From the NCBI GenBank assembly GCA_937958185.1, contig CALFFN010000037.1, positions 4,041 to 68,040 of the forward strand: DNA of 64,000 nt, given 5' to 3'. Origin of the DNA: an uncultured Neglectibacter sp. Lineage in GTDB: Bacteria; Bacillota; Clostridia; Oscillospirales; Acutalibacteraceae. How positions within the stretch are numbered: the stretch's first letter is position 1; every line of letters starts with the position of its first letter. Of the stretch, positions 1 through 9,641 are shown in pieces. Both the position numbers and the translations under genes were made by a program. The notes under the pieces were generated by a model, which saw only the letters and a list, made by a program, of their open reading frames with translations, was not told the DNA's origin and made no database searches.

Positions 1-285
1 TTCATACCAGCCCTCAGGACCTTTTTGATAGAGGTTCACTTCTCCCAGAAAAGCGCCGTCCGATTTGCGCCGCAGATAGGCGTAAAACCGCTCCGGCTGG
101 GCATTGACCCATCTCTGATACCAGCCGTCCCAATTTTCTTCCGGAAAGTCGATACAGCCGGTCTCATTATGATATTCCGGAAAGCCTAAGTCATATCCTC
201 TGTTGTAGCTCATAGTGTCCGAATCGCTTAGAAGCTCTTTCCGAAACCACAAATCGGCTTTTTCGGGAACATACAGCTCTATCAT
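1..285 (-). CDS. GNAT-family N-acetyltransferase, N-terminal part
   Basis: The gene starts at ATG 285-283 behind an AAAGGA Shine-Dalgarno site and runs off the left edge of the window after 95 codons without a stop. The visible protein begins MIELYVPEKADLW and contains a YAYLRRKSDGAFLGEV strand pattern typical of the beta strands before the acetyl-CoA site in GNAT acetyltransferases. The acetyl-CoA loop itself lies outside the window, so family membership rests on the N-terminal pattern and recollection of similar clostridial proteins. The substrate cannot be guessed. It lies upstream of purB on the same strand, separated by a spacer with a 7-bp-period repeat. Confidence 0.6.
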   Translation of the reverse strand, partial: MIELYVPEKADLWFRKELLSDSDTMSYNRGYDLGFPEYHNETGCIDFPEENWDGWYQRWVNAQPERFYAYLRRKSDGAFLGEVNLYQKGPEGWYE

Positions 286-300
286 AGCAGCGTCCTTTGC

Positions 301-340
301 TAACAATTAATTGCTAATTTCTAATTGCTAATTGCTCATT
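301..340. repeat. 7-bp-period degenerate spacer repeat, copy a
   Basis: The plus strand reads as imperfect heptamers (ctaattt, ctaattg, ctaattg, ctcatt). Read on the minus strand it follows the purB stop codon directly and places TTAG-type stop triplets in successive frames. It belongs to a family of at least ten such spacers in this window. Confidence 0.7.
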
Positions 341-1772
341 ATACACTGATTTCAGGTTTTTCTTCCTGCACGTCTTCGTACTTTTTCAATACCGGCTCGA
401 CCACTTCAGAAAGAAATTCTTCCGTCTGCTTCGGCGCCCTGCCCACATATTTTTCGGGCTTTACAATTTCGTGAAGCTCTTCCAGGGTCACGCCGAAGAT
501 GGGGTCTGCGGCAATGCGGGCAAGCAGGTCGTTTTCTCCGCCCTCTTCCTTGACTACCTTTGCCGCCGCCATGGAATGTACCCGAATGCGCTCGTGCAGC
601 TCCTGACGGTCCGCGCCGCGCTTTGCCGCGTCCATCATAATATTTTCCGTTGCCATAAAAGGCAGCTCCCGCAGCATATGCTGTTCTATGACCCTGGGGT
701 ACACCACCAGCCCGTCCGCCACGTTGGCGTACAGGTTCAAAATGCCGTCCACGGCAAGGAACGCCTCCGGCACGCTGATCCGCTTGTTGGCGGAATCGTC
801 CAGCGTCCGCTCGAACCACTGGGTCGCCTCGGTCATGGCAGGGTTCACCGCGTCGATCATCACATACCGGCTAAGGGACGCAATGCGCTCGCTGCGCATG
901 GGGTTCCGCTTGTACGCCATGGCGGAAGAACCGATCTGGTTCTTTTCAAAGGGCTCCTCCACTTCCTTCAGGTGCTGCAGCAGGCGGGTATCGTTGGAGA
1001 ACTTGGCGGCGCTCTGGGCAATGCCGGACAGCACGTTCAGCATTTGGCTGTCCAGCTTCCGGGAATAGGTCTGCCCGGACACGGCAAAGCAGGCTTCATA
1101 GCCCATTTTCTCCGCGATCCGTTTATCCAGCTCCCGGCACTTCTCGTGGTCGCCCTCAAACAGCTCCAAAAAGCTTGCCTGGGTGCCGGTGGTGCCCTTG
1201 CAGCCCAGAAGCTTTGCCTTCGAGAGCTGGTACTCCACGTCCTCCAGGTCCATGAGCAGGTCCTGGATCCACAGGGTCGCCCGCTTGCCCACCGTGGTGG
1301 GCTGGGCAGGCTGGAAATGGGTAAACGACAGCGTGGGCAGGTCCTTATATTCCTCCGCGAACTTTTTCAGCACCCGCAGCACGGTGACCAGCTTATCCCG
1401 GACCAGCTTCAGCGCCTCCGTCATCACAATGACGTCGGTGTTGTCTCCCACGTAGCAGGAGGTCGCCCCCAGGTGAATGATCCCCGCCGCCCCCGGGCAC
1501 TGCTGCCCATAGGCGTACACATGGCTCATCACATCGTGGCGCACCACCTTTTCCCTGGCTTCCGCCACCTCGTAATTGATCTCCTCCGCATGGGCTTTCA
1601 GCTCGTCTACCTGCTCTTTTGTCACAGGCAGCCCCAGCTCCATTTCCGTTTCCGCCAAAGCGATCCAAAGCTTCCGCCAGGTGCGGAACTTCATGTCGGG
1701 AGAAAAAAGATATTTCATTTCGCTGTCCGCGTACCGGGCGGACAGCGGGGATTCGTAACAGTCTCTTGCCAT
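339..1772 (-). CDS. purB: Adenylosuccinate lyase
   Basis: This 477-residue cytoplasmic enzyme acts twice in purine synthesis: it releases fumarate from SAICAR to give AICAR and from adenylosuccinate to give AMP. The fumarase/aspartase signature is clear at residues 281-291 (GSSAMAYKRNP), with the HLGATSCYVGDN active-site stretch at 100-111 and HDVMSH at 79-84. Length is normal for the long bacterial form. The start is ATG 1772 with AAAGG about 10 bases upstream. It lies downstream of purC on the same strand, about 180 bp away, so the two consecutive purine steps (PurC, PurB) are encoded together. Confidence 0.97.
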   Translation of the reverse strand: MARDCYESPLSARYADSEMKYLFSPDMKFRTWRKLWIALAETEMELGLPVTKEQVDELKAHAEEINYEVAEAREKVVRHDVMSHVYAYGQQCPGAAGIIHLGATSCYVGDNTDVIVMTEALKLVRDKLVTVLRVLKKFAEEYKDLPTLSFTHFQPAQPTTVGKRATLWIQDLLMDLEDVEYQLSKAKLLGCKGTTGTQASFLELFEGDHEKCRELDKRIAEKMGYEACFAVSGQTYSRKLDSQMLNVLSGIAQSAAKFSNDTRLLQHLKEVEEPFEKNQIGSSAMAYKRNPMRSERIASLSRYVMIDAVNPAMTEATQWFERTLDDSANKRISVPEAFLAVDGILNLYANVADGLVVYPRVIEQHMLRELPFMATENIMMDAAKRGADRQELHERIRVHSMAAAKVVKEEGGENDLLARIAADPIFGVTLEELHEIVKPEKYVGRAPKQTEEFLSEVVEPVLKKYEDVQEEKPEISV

Positions 1773-1807
1773 TCAAGATCAGCCTTTCCGAATTCTCTGT
1801 ATAGTAA

Positions 1808-1836
1808 ACTCTAGATTCTGGATTCTAGATGCTGGA
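1808..1836. repeat. 7-bp-period spacer repeat, copy b
   Basis: Imperfect heptamers of the type gattctag lie between purC and purB. The unit resembles copy i between rplJ and rplL (both contain the words gattctag and gatgctgg), which suggests a subfamily. Confidence 0.6.
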
Positions 1837-1851
1837 AAGGTCAGAAACCTA

Positions 1852-1912
1852 CGGTCGGGTGAAGTGAAATCCTTCAGCGTAGAGTTGCTTCACGATTGCC
1901 CACCGCAGGTGT
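1852..1912. repeat. Dispersed intergenic element, copy 1
   Basis: The purC-purB spacer holds cggtcgggt (1852-1860), gcttcacgattgccca (1887-1902) and caccgcaggtgt (1901-1912). The same three blocks occur in the same order at 24811-24926, where the last two are separated by about 50 extra bases. Function is unknown. Confidence 0.6.
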
Positions 1913-1921
1913 ACGCCCTTT

Positions 1922-1951
1922 CTAACAACTAAATACTAACAGCTAACAACT
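1922..1951. repeat. 7-bp-period spacer repeat, copy c
   Basis: The units ctaacaa, ctaaata, ctaacag, ctaacaa follow each other exactly. On the minus strand the first TAG of the repeat is the stop codon of purC, so the repeat supplies the end of the gene. Confidence 0.7.
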
Positions 1952-2663
1952 AGTCGGCAAGCCCGATCCGCCGCATCATTTCGGCATACGCGTCTTCTAC
2001 GCCGCCCATGTCCCGGCGGAAGCGGTCCTTGTCCAGCTTCTCGTGGGTCTCCACGTCCCAGAAGCGGCAGGTGTCCGGGGATATCTCGTCCGCCAGAATG
2101 ATCTTCCCGTCGGAGGTCTTGCCGAATTCAATTTTGAAATCGATCAGATCTACGCCCACGCTCTTGAAGAAATCCACCATCAGCGCGTTGATCTGAAAGC
2201 TCATGGCGGCGATCTCGTCCAGCTCTTCCCGGGTGGCAAGCTCCATGGCAAGAATATGGTAATCGTTCACCATGGGGTCGCCCAGCTCGTCGTTCTTATA
2301 GCTGTATTCCAGCACCGGGGTCTTCATGGGGGTGCCCTCCGGCAGACCCAGCCGCTTGGAGAGGCTTCCTGCGGCGGTGTTGCGCACGATGACCTCCAGG
2401 GGAACGATGGTCACCTTTTTCACGGCGGTTTCCCGGTCATTCAGCTCTTCCACATAATGGGTGGGTATCCCCTGCTGCTCCAGCAGACGGAACATGAAAT
2501 TGGACATTCGGTTGTTCACCACGCCCTTGCCGACGATGGTGCCCTTTTTCAGCCCGTTAAAGGCGGTGGCGTCGTCTTTATAGGAGACGATGTAGACCTC
2601 CGGCTGGTCGGTCGCGTAGACCTTCTTTGCTTTTCCCTCATAGAGCATTTCCTTTTTCTGCAT
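1950..2663 (-). CDS. purC: Phosphoribosylaminoimidazole-succinocarboxamide synthase (SAICAR synthetase)
   Basis: PurC joins CAIR and aspartate using ATP to give SAICAR, the substrate of the neighbouring PurB. The 237-residue protein begins MQKKEMLYEGKAKKVY, the standard PurC opening that holds the ATP-binding loop, and carries the signature DEISPDTCRFWD near residue 195. An open frame continues 31 codons further upstream, but ATG 2663 is preceded by GGAGGT at ideal spacing and gives the family's normal length. A consensus promoter lies about 100 bp upstream. Its stop codon is provided by a heptamer repeat. Confidence 0.96.
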   Translation of the reverse strand: MQKKEMLYEGKAKKVYATDQPEVYIVSYKDDATAFNGLKKGTIVGKGVVNNRMSNFMFRLLEQQGIPTHYVEELNDRETAVKKVTIVPLEVIVRNTAAGSLSKRLGLPEGTPMKTPVLEYSYKNDELGDPMVNDYHILAMELATREELDEIAAMSFQINALMVDFFKSVGVDLIDFKIEFGKTSDGKIILADEISPDTCRFWDVETHEKLDKDRFRRDMGGVEDAYAEMMRRIGLAD

Positions 2664-2766
2664 AGATAAAACCTCCGTCTGCCAAACTTGCAGGCTGCCG
2701 CCCTGATTTTTTTCGGAAAGGGGAAAAAGCGGGGTTCCCTGTTTTTCCCTTTCCACAAACAGAAAT

Positions 2767-2795
2767 ATTGTACCCTAACCGCCGCCTTCTGTCAA
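2767..2795 (-). promoter_or_regulatory. Sigma-A-type promoter for purC
   Basis: On the minus strand TTGACA (2795-2790) and TACAAT (2772-2767) are separated by exactly 17 bases. The predicted leader is about 100 nt. No purine riboswitch or PurR box was recognised in it. Confidence 0.75.
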
Positions 2796-2913
2796 GATTT
2801 CCCCGGACAAAGATTCTGGTTTTCCGGCTTTTTCGCATATTTCACAGAACCGGGAATCAGGAAGCCGGATTTTTCAGCAGAGTGCGGGTTTTCAGGAAGT
2901 TTCAAATTTTTAC

Positions 2914-2942
2914 TTGCCAAACGTGATTTTGTATGGTAGACT
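2914..2942 (+). promoter_or_regulatory. Probable promoter for gdhA
   Basis: TTGCCA (2914-2919) and TAGACT (2937-2942) are 17 bases apart. A small palindrome (gactttgaaagtc) overlaps the start region. Confidence 0.55.
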
Positions 2943-2946
2943 TTGA

Positions 2947-4329
<1,383 letters not shown>

Positions 4330-4330
4330 G

Positions 4331-4361
4331 GTAGTTGTTAGCTATTAGTTGTTAGTTATTA
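4331..4361. repeat. 7-bp-period spacer repeat, copy d
   Basis: Heptamers agttgtt, agctatt, agttgtt, agttatt follow the gdhA stop codon and put TAG in every frame. Confidence 0.7.
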
Positions 4362-4363
4362 GG

Positions 4364-4400
4364 AAGGGATCGCTCCCCGTTGGGAAGCGACCCCTTTTTT
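4364..4400 (+). terminator. Intrinsic terminator of gdhA
   Basis: GGGATCGCTCCCC and GGGAAGCGACCCC form a stem with a 3-base loop, followed by a run of Ts. Confidence 0.85.
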
Positions 4401-4430
4401 CATGGTTAGTTTCCATGGAAACGCTTTTAT

Positions 4431-4476
4431 TTCCGGCTTTGTCAAGGTCGCCGACGCCATGCTGGCGCAGGGCGGC
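4431..4476 (+). repeat. Duplicated 3' end of gdhA
   Basis: This stretch repeats the last coding bases of gdhA (4283-4328) almost base for base, from ccggctttgtcaaggtcgcc to gcgcaggg, and then has a TGA stop. It has no start codon or ribosome site of its own. A second terminator follows, so the tail and terminator appear to have been copied as a unit. Confidence 0.85.
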
Positions 4477-4497
4477 TGATTGTTAGTAGTTAGAGAA

Positions 4498-4532
4498 AAG
4501 AGCGCTTCCCGCCTGGGAAACGCTCTTTTTGG
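4498..4532. terminator. Second terminator after the gdhA tail copy
   Basis: GAGCGCTTCCC and GGGAAACGCTC pair around a short loop and are followed by TTTTT. On the minus strand the same stem is followed by TTTT, so it could also end transcription of the convergent gene at 4544. Confidence 0.8.
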
Positions 4533-4543
4533 TTGGTTTTACT

Positions 4544-5638
4544 TCAAACCTCCAGCTTCATATCGCCGTCCTTGACCCAATGGAGCTTTCTCAGCCCCAG
4601 ATTGATGACCCAGGAAAGCAGGGCGGGCAAAATAAAGGAAATGAGGAGCAGCCCCACCCAGTCCATGACGGTGATGGCAGCCTTCGTCCCGGCGGCAATG
4701 TCACTGAGCCAGCCGGAATATACGCCGATCTGCCCCACCAGCCCGCAGGTGCCCATGCCGCTGGAAATGGGCGCGCCGTTCATTTGCAGCTTGAACACGC
4801 AGGTGGCAAGGGGACCCGTGATGGCGGACGCCAGGGTGGGCGCGATCCAAATTCTGGGGTTCCTGATGATATTGGGCACCTGCAGCATGGAGGTGCCGAT
4901 CCCCTGCGCTGCCAAGCCGCCCCATCTGTTCTCCCGGAAGCTGATGACCGCAAAGCCCACCATCTGGGCACAGCAGCCAGCCACGGCGGCGCCGCCCGCA
5001 AGCCCGGTCAGCCCCAGCGCGGCACAGATAGCGGCGCTGCTGATGGGCAGGGTCAGGGCAATGCCCACGAGGACAGACACGAAAATGCCCATGAAGAAGG
5101 GCTGCAGGTCCGTCGCCCACATGATGAGGTTCCCCACGCTGGCGGCAGCACTGCCAATAGCAGGGGCGCAAAGATAGGACAGCGCCGCGCCGGAGAGGAT
5201 CGTCACCAGCGGCGTCACCAGAATGTCCACCTTTGTCTTTTTACTGACCAGCTTGCCAAGCTCCGCCGCCACAATGGCAATGAGCAGCACGGCAAGGGGA
5301 CCGCCCTCACCGCCCAGCTGATTGGCGGCGCTGCCTACAGCCGCCAGGGAAAACAGCACCAGCGGCGGGGCTTTCAGCGCGTACCCGATGGCGACCGCCA
5401 TTGCCGGGCCTGCCATCGCCTTGGCAAAATCGCCGATCTCCGCCAGCACCGGGATACCGAACTGCGTTCCGACGGTGGAGATGATCGTGCCAATCAGCAG
5501 GGAAGCAAACAGCCCCTGCGCCATGGCGCTCATAGCGTCCACAAAATACAGGCGGCAATAGGCTTTTACCGTTTCCCATACCGTTTTTTTCTGAGGAGCC
5601 TGCCCGGAAGCCTTCTGCGTTTCCGCGGGCTGCTCCAT
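4544..5638 (-). CDS. PfoR/PTS_EIIC_2-family integral membrane protein
   Basis: The 364-residue protein is strongly hydrophobic with about nine or ten membrane segments and Gly/Ala-rich stretches such as GLTGLAGGAAVAGCCAQ. The pattern fits the PTS_EIIC_2 family that includes PfoR of Clostridium perfringens, whose members resemble sugar-PTS IIC subunits but usually lack IIA/IIB partners; none is visible here. The exact role (transport or toxin regulation) is unsettled. ATG 5638 has GGAAG upstream and starts a 20-residue charged cytoplasmic tail. An upstream in-frame ATG at 5788 would add 50 low-complexity residues and is less likely. Confidence 0.65.
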   Translation of the reverse strand: MEQPAETQKASGQAPQKKTVWETVKAYCRLYFVDAMSAMAQGLFASLLIGTIISTVGTQFGIPVLAEIGDFAKAMAGPAMAVAIGYALKAPPLVLFSLAAVGSAANQLGGEGGPLAVLLIAIVAAELGKLVSKKTKVDILVTPLVTILSGAALSYLCAPAIGSAAASVGNLIMWATDLQPFFMGIFVSVLVGIALTLPISSAAICAALGLTGLAGGAAVAGCCAQMVGFAVISFRENRWGGLAAQGIGTSMLQVPNIIRNPRIWIAPTLASAITGPLATCVFKLQMNGAPISSGMGTCGLVGQIGVYSGWLSDIAAGTKAAITVMDWVGLLLISFILPALLSWVINLGLRKLHWVKDGDMKLEV

Positions 5639-5871
5639 CGCTTTTTCTTCCTTTTCCAAATTTACATCTTCCTTCCCTTTCGGAAGGACAGCTTCGCCGG
5701 AATGGCGTTGCCGTCCTCCGACTTTTTGGTTACTTGAAAATCTATTTTGACTATGTTGCCTGCGCCTTACATCTGCTTTCATGGGCAACGCGCCGCCGGA
5801 GGGCTTCCGGCTTTTGCTGGTCGCTTTGCCGTTTTACTGACAGTATGCTCCCGCAGACCGTATTGGGTGCC

Positions 5872-5910
5872 GAATTAGGAATTGGAAATTAGGAATTAGA
5901 AATTAAGGAT
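5872..5910. repeat. 7-bp-period spacer repeat, copy e
   Basis: Heptamers aggaatt, ggaaatt, aggaatt, agaaatt, aaggatt follow each other in the spacer between rlmH and the PfoR-like gene. Confidence 0.7.
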
Positions 5911-5939
5911 TCCCCCACCTTTTCCCTATTTCTAAACTA

Positions 5940-5972
5940 TCATTGCTCATTGCTCATTCCTAATTTCTCAGT
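5940..5972. repeat. 7-bp-period spacer repeat, copy f
   Basis: Heptamers attgctc, attgctc, attccta, atttctc lie just downstream of the rlmH stop codon on the minus strand. Confidence 0.65.
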
Positions 5973-5977
5973 TGCGT

Positions 5978-6448
5978 CTACTTATGATATTTGGTGCCGT
6001 TCAAAATCTGGAACGCCCGATAGAGCTGCTCGCAGAGCATCACCCTGGCAAGCTGGTGGGGAAAGGTCATAGGCGACATGGAAAGCCCCTGCCCGGCAGC
6101 TTTCACCGCTTCCGAAAGCCCGTGGGAGCTGCCTATCACAAAGCTCACCGCGCCGGGGGACTGCATGGCGCTTTCCAGCTTTTTCGCAAGGGTGGGCGAA
6201 TCTATCTCCCTGCCCTCAATGCACAGCGGGTACAGGGTGCCCGCCGCTTTTCCCAGGATTTCCTTCCCCTCCTGCTCCAGCGCCGCGGCGATCTGGGCAG
6301 GCGAGGGGTCGTTTGGAAGACGCGCTTCCGGCAGTTCTATCAGCCGGAACCTGCAAAGGGGGCGCAGCCGCTTTTCGTATTCCGCCACAGCGTCCCGCCA
6401 GTAGGCTTCCTTCAGTTTTCCAATGCAGATCAGGCGAACGTCCAGCAT
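5978..6448 (-). CDS. rlmH: 23S rRNA pseudouridine-1915 N3-methyltransferase
   Basis: RlmH is a small SPOUT methyltransferase that methylates the pseudouridine at 23S rRNA position 1915 using S-adenosylmethionine. The 156-residue protein has the expected length, the SAM-binding knot stretch FVIGSSHGLSEAV at about residues 103-115, and the C-terminal segment MTFPHQLARVMLCEQLYRAF that marks the family. It starts at ATG 6448, 9 bp downstream of the MBL-fold hydrolase gene, an arrangement common in Firmicutes. Confidence 0.96.
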   Translation of the reverse strand: MLDVRLICIGKLKEAYWRDAVAEYEKRLRPLCRFRLIELPEARLPNDPSPAQIAAALEQEGKEILGKAAGTLYPLCIEGREIDSPTLAKKLESAMQSPGAVSFVIGSSHGLSEAVKAAGQGLSMSPMTFPHQLARVMLCEQLYRAFQILNGTKYHK

Positions 6449-6457
6449 ATGCCCTCC

Positions 6458-7240
6458 CTAAAAGATGACCGTTGCTCCCTTGGAATTTTCCGGCCTTGCC
6501 GTATCCAGCAGGAAATCCACCTCCTGTACCAGCCCTGCCTGCACCAGAGCGGACAGGGAGGTATCCCTTGCCAGAGCGGGGGTGTTGTTTTCCCGGCTCA
6601 AATGTGCCAGCAGGAAGCGCTTCGTGCCGCTTCGGGCAAGCTCCGGCAGGAACGCGGCGCAGGTTGGGTTGGAAAGGTGCCCCCGGTCAGACAGGATACG
6701 TTGCTTCAAGGGATAGGGATAGCCCCCTGTACGGAGCATTTCCGGGTCGTGATTGGATTCGATCACTACCATATCCGCCCCCAGCAGGTGCTCCCGCACC
6801 GTGTCGGAAAGGTAGCCCAGGTCAGTGGCAAAACCCAAAATCCTTTTGTCCTCTGTCTGAATGCGGTAGCCCAGCGGCTGGGCACAGTCGTGGGAGGTGG
6901 AAAAGGGAAACACCGTCATGCCGGCAAGCTGCAAGCCCTCCTCCACCGGGTACAGTGCCGCCCCGTCTAATTGAGGCTCCAACGCGGCGAGGGTACCGGG
7001 GGAAGCAAAAATGGGGAGCTGGTATTTTTTGGCGAATACCCGCAGGGCGGAAATGTGGTCTGTGTGCTCATGGGTCACCAGAATGCCCTGGATCGCCAGC
7101 GGGTTGATCCCGCAGAGCTTCAGCATGTTGTCCAGCTGCCGGGCGCTGCGTCCGGCGTCAATGAGCAGCCCCGCGCTGCGGGAGCCTATGTAATAGCTGT
7201 TTCCGCTGCTGCCGCTGTAAAGCGGGCAAAGTCTCGCCAT
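6458..7240 (-). CDS. Metallo-beta-lactamase-fold hydrolase of the WalJ/YycJ type
   Basis: The 260-residue cytoplasmic protein carries the metal-binding motif THEHTDH at residues 56-62 and opens with LYSGSSGNSYYI, typical of the YycJ/WalJ branch. Members are predicted 5' exonucleases linked to DNA repair or cell-wall homeostasis in Bacillus-type bacteria; the walRK regulators are not present here. GTG or ATG choices exist; ATG 7240 has AGGGGA 8 bases upstream, while the frame's first ATG at 7261 lacks a site. It is probably cotranscribed with rlmH. Confidence 0.85.
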   Translation of the reverse strand: MARLCPLYSGSSGNSYYIGSRSAGLLIDAGRSARQLDNMLKLCGINPLAIQGILVTHEHTDHISALRVFAKKYQLPIFASPGTLAALEPQLDGAALYPVEEGLQLAGMTVFPFSTSHDCAQPLGYRIQTEDKRILGFATDLGYLSDTVREHLLGADMVVIESNHDPEMLRTGGYPYPLKQRILSDRGHLSNPTCAAFLPELARSGTKRFLLAHLSRENNTPALARDTSLSALVQAGLVQEVDFLLDTARPENSKGATVIF

Positions 7241-7380
7241 GTCAAAATCCCCTTTTCCCATATTCCACCATATAAGATGGAATATTCCCCTTTCTTATAA
7301 GAGAAGGGAAAACCCAAAGCGGCGGCAGTAACAGCCGCCAAAGGAGTTTTCCCCACTTGCTTTCCTGTTCAAAAAATTGC

Positions 7381-8679
7381 TTATCCGATTTTATCCAAAG
7401 CCTGCTCCGGCTTCTGGCTGCGGTAAATGTCCGCGCCCAGCCCGACCAGCTTTTCTACGATATTTTCATAGCCGCGCTCGATATACTGCACGTCTTCCAC
7501 CTGCGTGACCCCCTCGGCAGCCAGCCCGGCAATGACCATTGCCGCGCCTGCCCGGAGGTCCAGCGCCCGAATGGGGGCGCCCTTCAAATGGTCCACGCCC
7601 TCCACGATGGCGACCTTGCCGTCCACCGTGATCTGTGCGCCCATGCGCAGCAGCTCGTCCACATATTTGAAACGGTTGCTTTCAAAAATTCCTTCGCTGA
7701 CCATGCTTGTCCCGCGGGCAATGGACAGCAGCGTGGTGATCTGTGGCTGCATATCCGTGGGGAAGCCCGGGTGGGGCATGGTTTTGATATTGCATTTTTT
7801 CAGGGGCTTGTCACACACAACGCGGACGGAATCGTCCCCCTCCTCCACAGTCACGCCCATTTCCACCAGCTTTGCGGAAATGGATTCCAAATGCTTGGGC
7901 GTCACGTTCTTCACCGTCACGTCGCCGCCGGTGGCAGCCGCGGCCACCATGTAGGTGCCCGCTTCGATCTGGTCGGGAATGATGGAATAGGTGGCGCCGC
8001 GCAGCTTCTGCACGCCGTGTATCTTGATGGTGTCCGTGCCCGCGCCGCGAACATCGGCGCCCAGGGTATTCAAAAAGTTCGCCAGGTCCACGATATGGGG
8101 CTCTCTGGCGGCGTTTTCAATGATGGTCAGCCCTCTTGCCTTTACGGAAGCCAGAATGATATTCATGGTAGCGCCAACGGTGACGACGTCCATGTACACA
8201 TTTGCCCCGTGCAGGTCGTTTTCCGCTTTCACGGAGATCATGCCGTTATCCAGGCTGTATTCACAGCCCAGCGCCGCAAAGCCCTTCAAATGCTGGTCAA
8301 TGGGGCGGACGCCCAAATTGCAGCCGCCGGGCATGGGGACCACCGCGCTGCGGCAGCGCCCCAGCAGAGCGCCGATAAAATAGTACGACCCCCGAATGCG
8401 CCGGGCGCACTCCGCCGAAACGGTATCCGTGTCGATAGGGCGGGGATCCACCTCCAGGGTGTGCCGGTCCAGATAGCGTATTCCCGCACCCATTTCTTCC
8501 AGAATGCGAGTGACCGCCTTGACGTCGGAAATGTCGGGGATATTTTCGATCAGGCAGGGGGAATCCGCCAAAATAGTGGCGGGAACGATCGCCACCGCCG
8601 CGTTTTTCGCGCCGCTGATGGTGACCTCACCAGTCAGGCGGCAGCCGCCGTTTATCACATATTTATCCAAAAATTTCAC
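7381..8679 (-). CDS. murA: UDP-N-acetylglucosamine 1-carboxyvinyltransferase
   Basis: MurA adds enolpyruvate from PEP to UDP-GlcNAc, the first committed step of peptidoglycan synthesis. The 432-residue protein keeps the catalytic cysteine at 120 (MPGGCNLGVRP), so it should be fosfomycin-sensitive, and the lysine-asparagine pair at 25-26 (SGAKNAA). The start is uncertain: GTG 8679 has AGGAA only one base upstream, whereas TTG 8670 has the same site at 9 bases and would give MDKYVINGG, a common MurA opening. The N-terminus may therefore be three residues shorter. A promoter lies about 90 bp upstream. Confidence 0.95.
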   Translation of the reverse strand: MKFLDKYVINGGCRLTGEVTISGAKNAAVAIVPATILADSPCLIENIPDISDVKAVTRILEEMGAGIRYLDRHTLEVDPRPIDTDTVSAECARRIRGSYYFIGALLGRCRSAVVPMPGGCNLGVRPIDQHLKGFAALGCEYSLDNGMISVKAENDLHGANVYMDVVTVGATMNIILASVKARGLTIIENAAREPHIVDLANFLNTLGADVRGAGTDTIKIHGVQKLRGATYSIIPDQIEAGTYMVAAAATGGDVTVKNVTPKHLESISAKLVEMGVTVEEGDDSVRVVCDKPLKKCNIKTMPHPGFPTDMQPQITTLLSIARGTSMVSEGIFESNRFKYVDELLRMGAQITVDGKVAIVEGVDHLKGAPIRALDLRAGAAMVIAGLAAEGVTQVEDVQYIERGYENIVEKLVGLGADIYRSQKPEQALDKIG

Positions 8680-8769
8680 TTCCTAACGATCCCGCAAGAA
8701 AGAGCCTTTCTTCGGAAATCCATATGAAGGTCTCAATTTGTCTTCCATGTTAGTATTAGACTGTTGTCT

Positions 8770-8798
8770 ATCATAATACATGGAAAGAAAAAAGTCAA
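8770..8798 (-). promoter_or_regulatory. Promoter for murA
   Basis: On the minus strand TTGACT (8798-8793) and TATGAT (8775-8770) are separated by 17 bases. Confidence 0.65.
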
Positions 8799-8907
8799 TA
8801 TCTCCGGCTGTTTGCACGGAAACAAGCCGTGATTCTTGTGAAAAACGCCGAAATTTTCGCCCAATTTCTCCCAAATGCGAGTGGACTTTTCCAGCCGCTG
8901 ACAGAAA

Positions 8908-9609
8908 TCATTCCGCTTTTTGGGATTTTTTTCCAAATGCCACAGGTTTTTCTTCATGTCTGCGCAGCCGCCCGATATTGGCGCGGTGGCGGAGAAGCAC
9001 CAGAACGCACACAAACAGCGCCACTGCTGTGACGAAAATCAGATAAGCGGGAGAGGGTCGGTCCAAAAAGAAAGTGATACAAAAGGCGTACACGGGATAG
9101 AGAGCAGCGCAAACGATGGACGCCAGGGAAACGATACGCTTCCAGACGAACATCAGCAGGAAGGTGGCGATAATGAGCAGGAACACCCGCCAGTCCGTCA
9201 GGGCGATCATAGCGGCGGAGGTAACGATGCACTTGCCGCCCCGGAAGCCGTAATAAAGCGGGAAAGCGTGCCCCAGCACACAGGCGACTCCCGCCGTGTA
9301 CTGTGCCACCCGGGTCCATACGGCGCCGACCCCCCAGCCAAACGGCTGCGTCACCAGCACCGCCAGCAGTATGGCTGCCACACATTTCAGGAAGTCCCCT
9401 GCAAAGGTCAGGGCGGCAGGAAGCTTCCCCACCGAGCGCAGCACATTTGTCATGCCGGCGTTGCCGCTGCCGTAATCCCGGATATCCGCCTTATTTTTGA
9501 ACAGCCGGGTCAAAATAATGGACCAGTTGATGCTGCCCAGCAGGTAACCGATAATGACGCACAGCGCCAGTGGGAGTACATATCCGCCAAACAATAATAC
9601 GGGAACCAT
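8908..9609 (-). CDS. plsY: Acyl-phosphate glycerol-3-phosphate acyltransferase
   Basis: PlsY is a membrane enzyme that transfers an acyl group from acyl-phosphate to glycerol-3-phosphate, starting phospholipid synthesis. The 233-residue protein has five or so membrane helices and the three family motifs: GSINWS near residue 25, GSGNAGMTNVLRS near 48 and GHAFPLYYGFRGGK near 113. ATG 9609 is chosen because AGGAG lies at good spacing; an earlier ATG at 9645 overlaps the der stop codon (ATGA) but lacks a ribosome site. The C-terminal 25 residues are charged and cytoplasmic. It follows der, a common gene order. Confidence 0.93.
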   Translation of the reverse strand: MVPVLLFGGYVLPLALCVIIGYLLGSINWSIILTRLFKNKADIRDYGSGNAGMTNVLRSVGKLPAALTFAGDFLKCVAAILLAVLVTQPFGWGVGAVWTRVAQYTAGVACVLGHAFPLYYGFRGGKCIVTSAAMIALTDWRVFLLIIATFLLMFVWKRIVSLASIVCAALYPVYAFCITFFLDRPSPAYLIFVTAVALFVCVLVLLRHRANIGRLRRHEEKPVAFGKKSQKAE

Positions 9610-9641
9610 AACCTTCTCTCCTTTCAAAACCCTCAAACCGG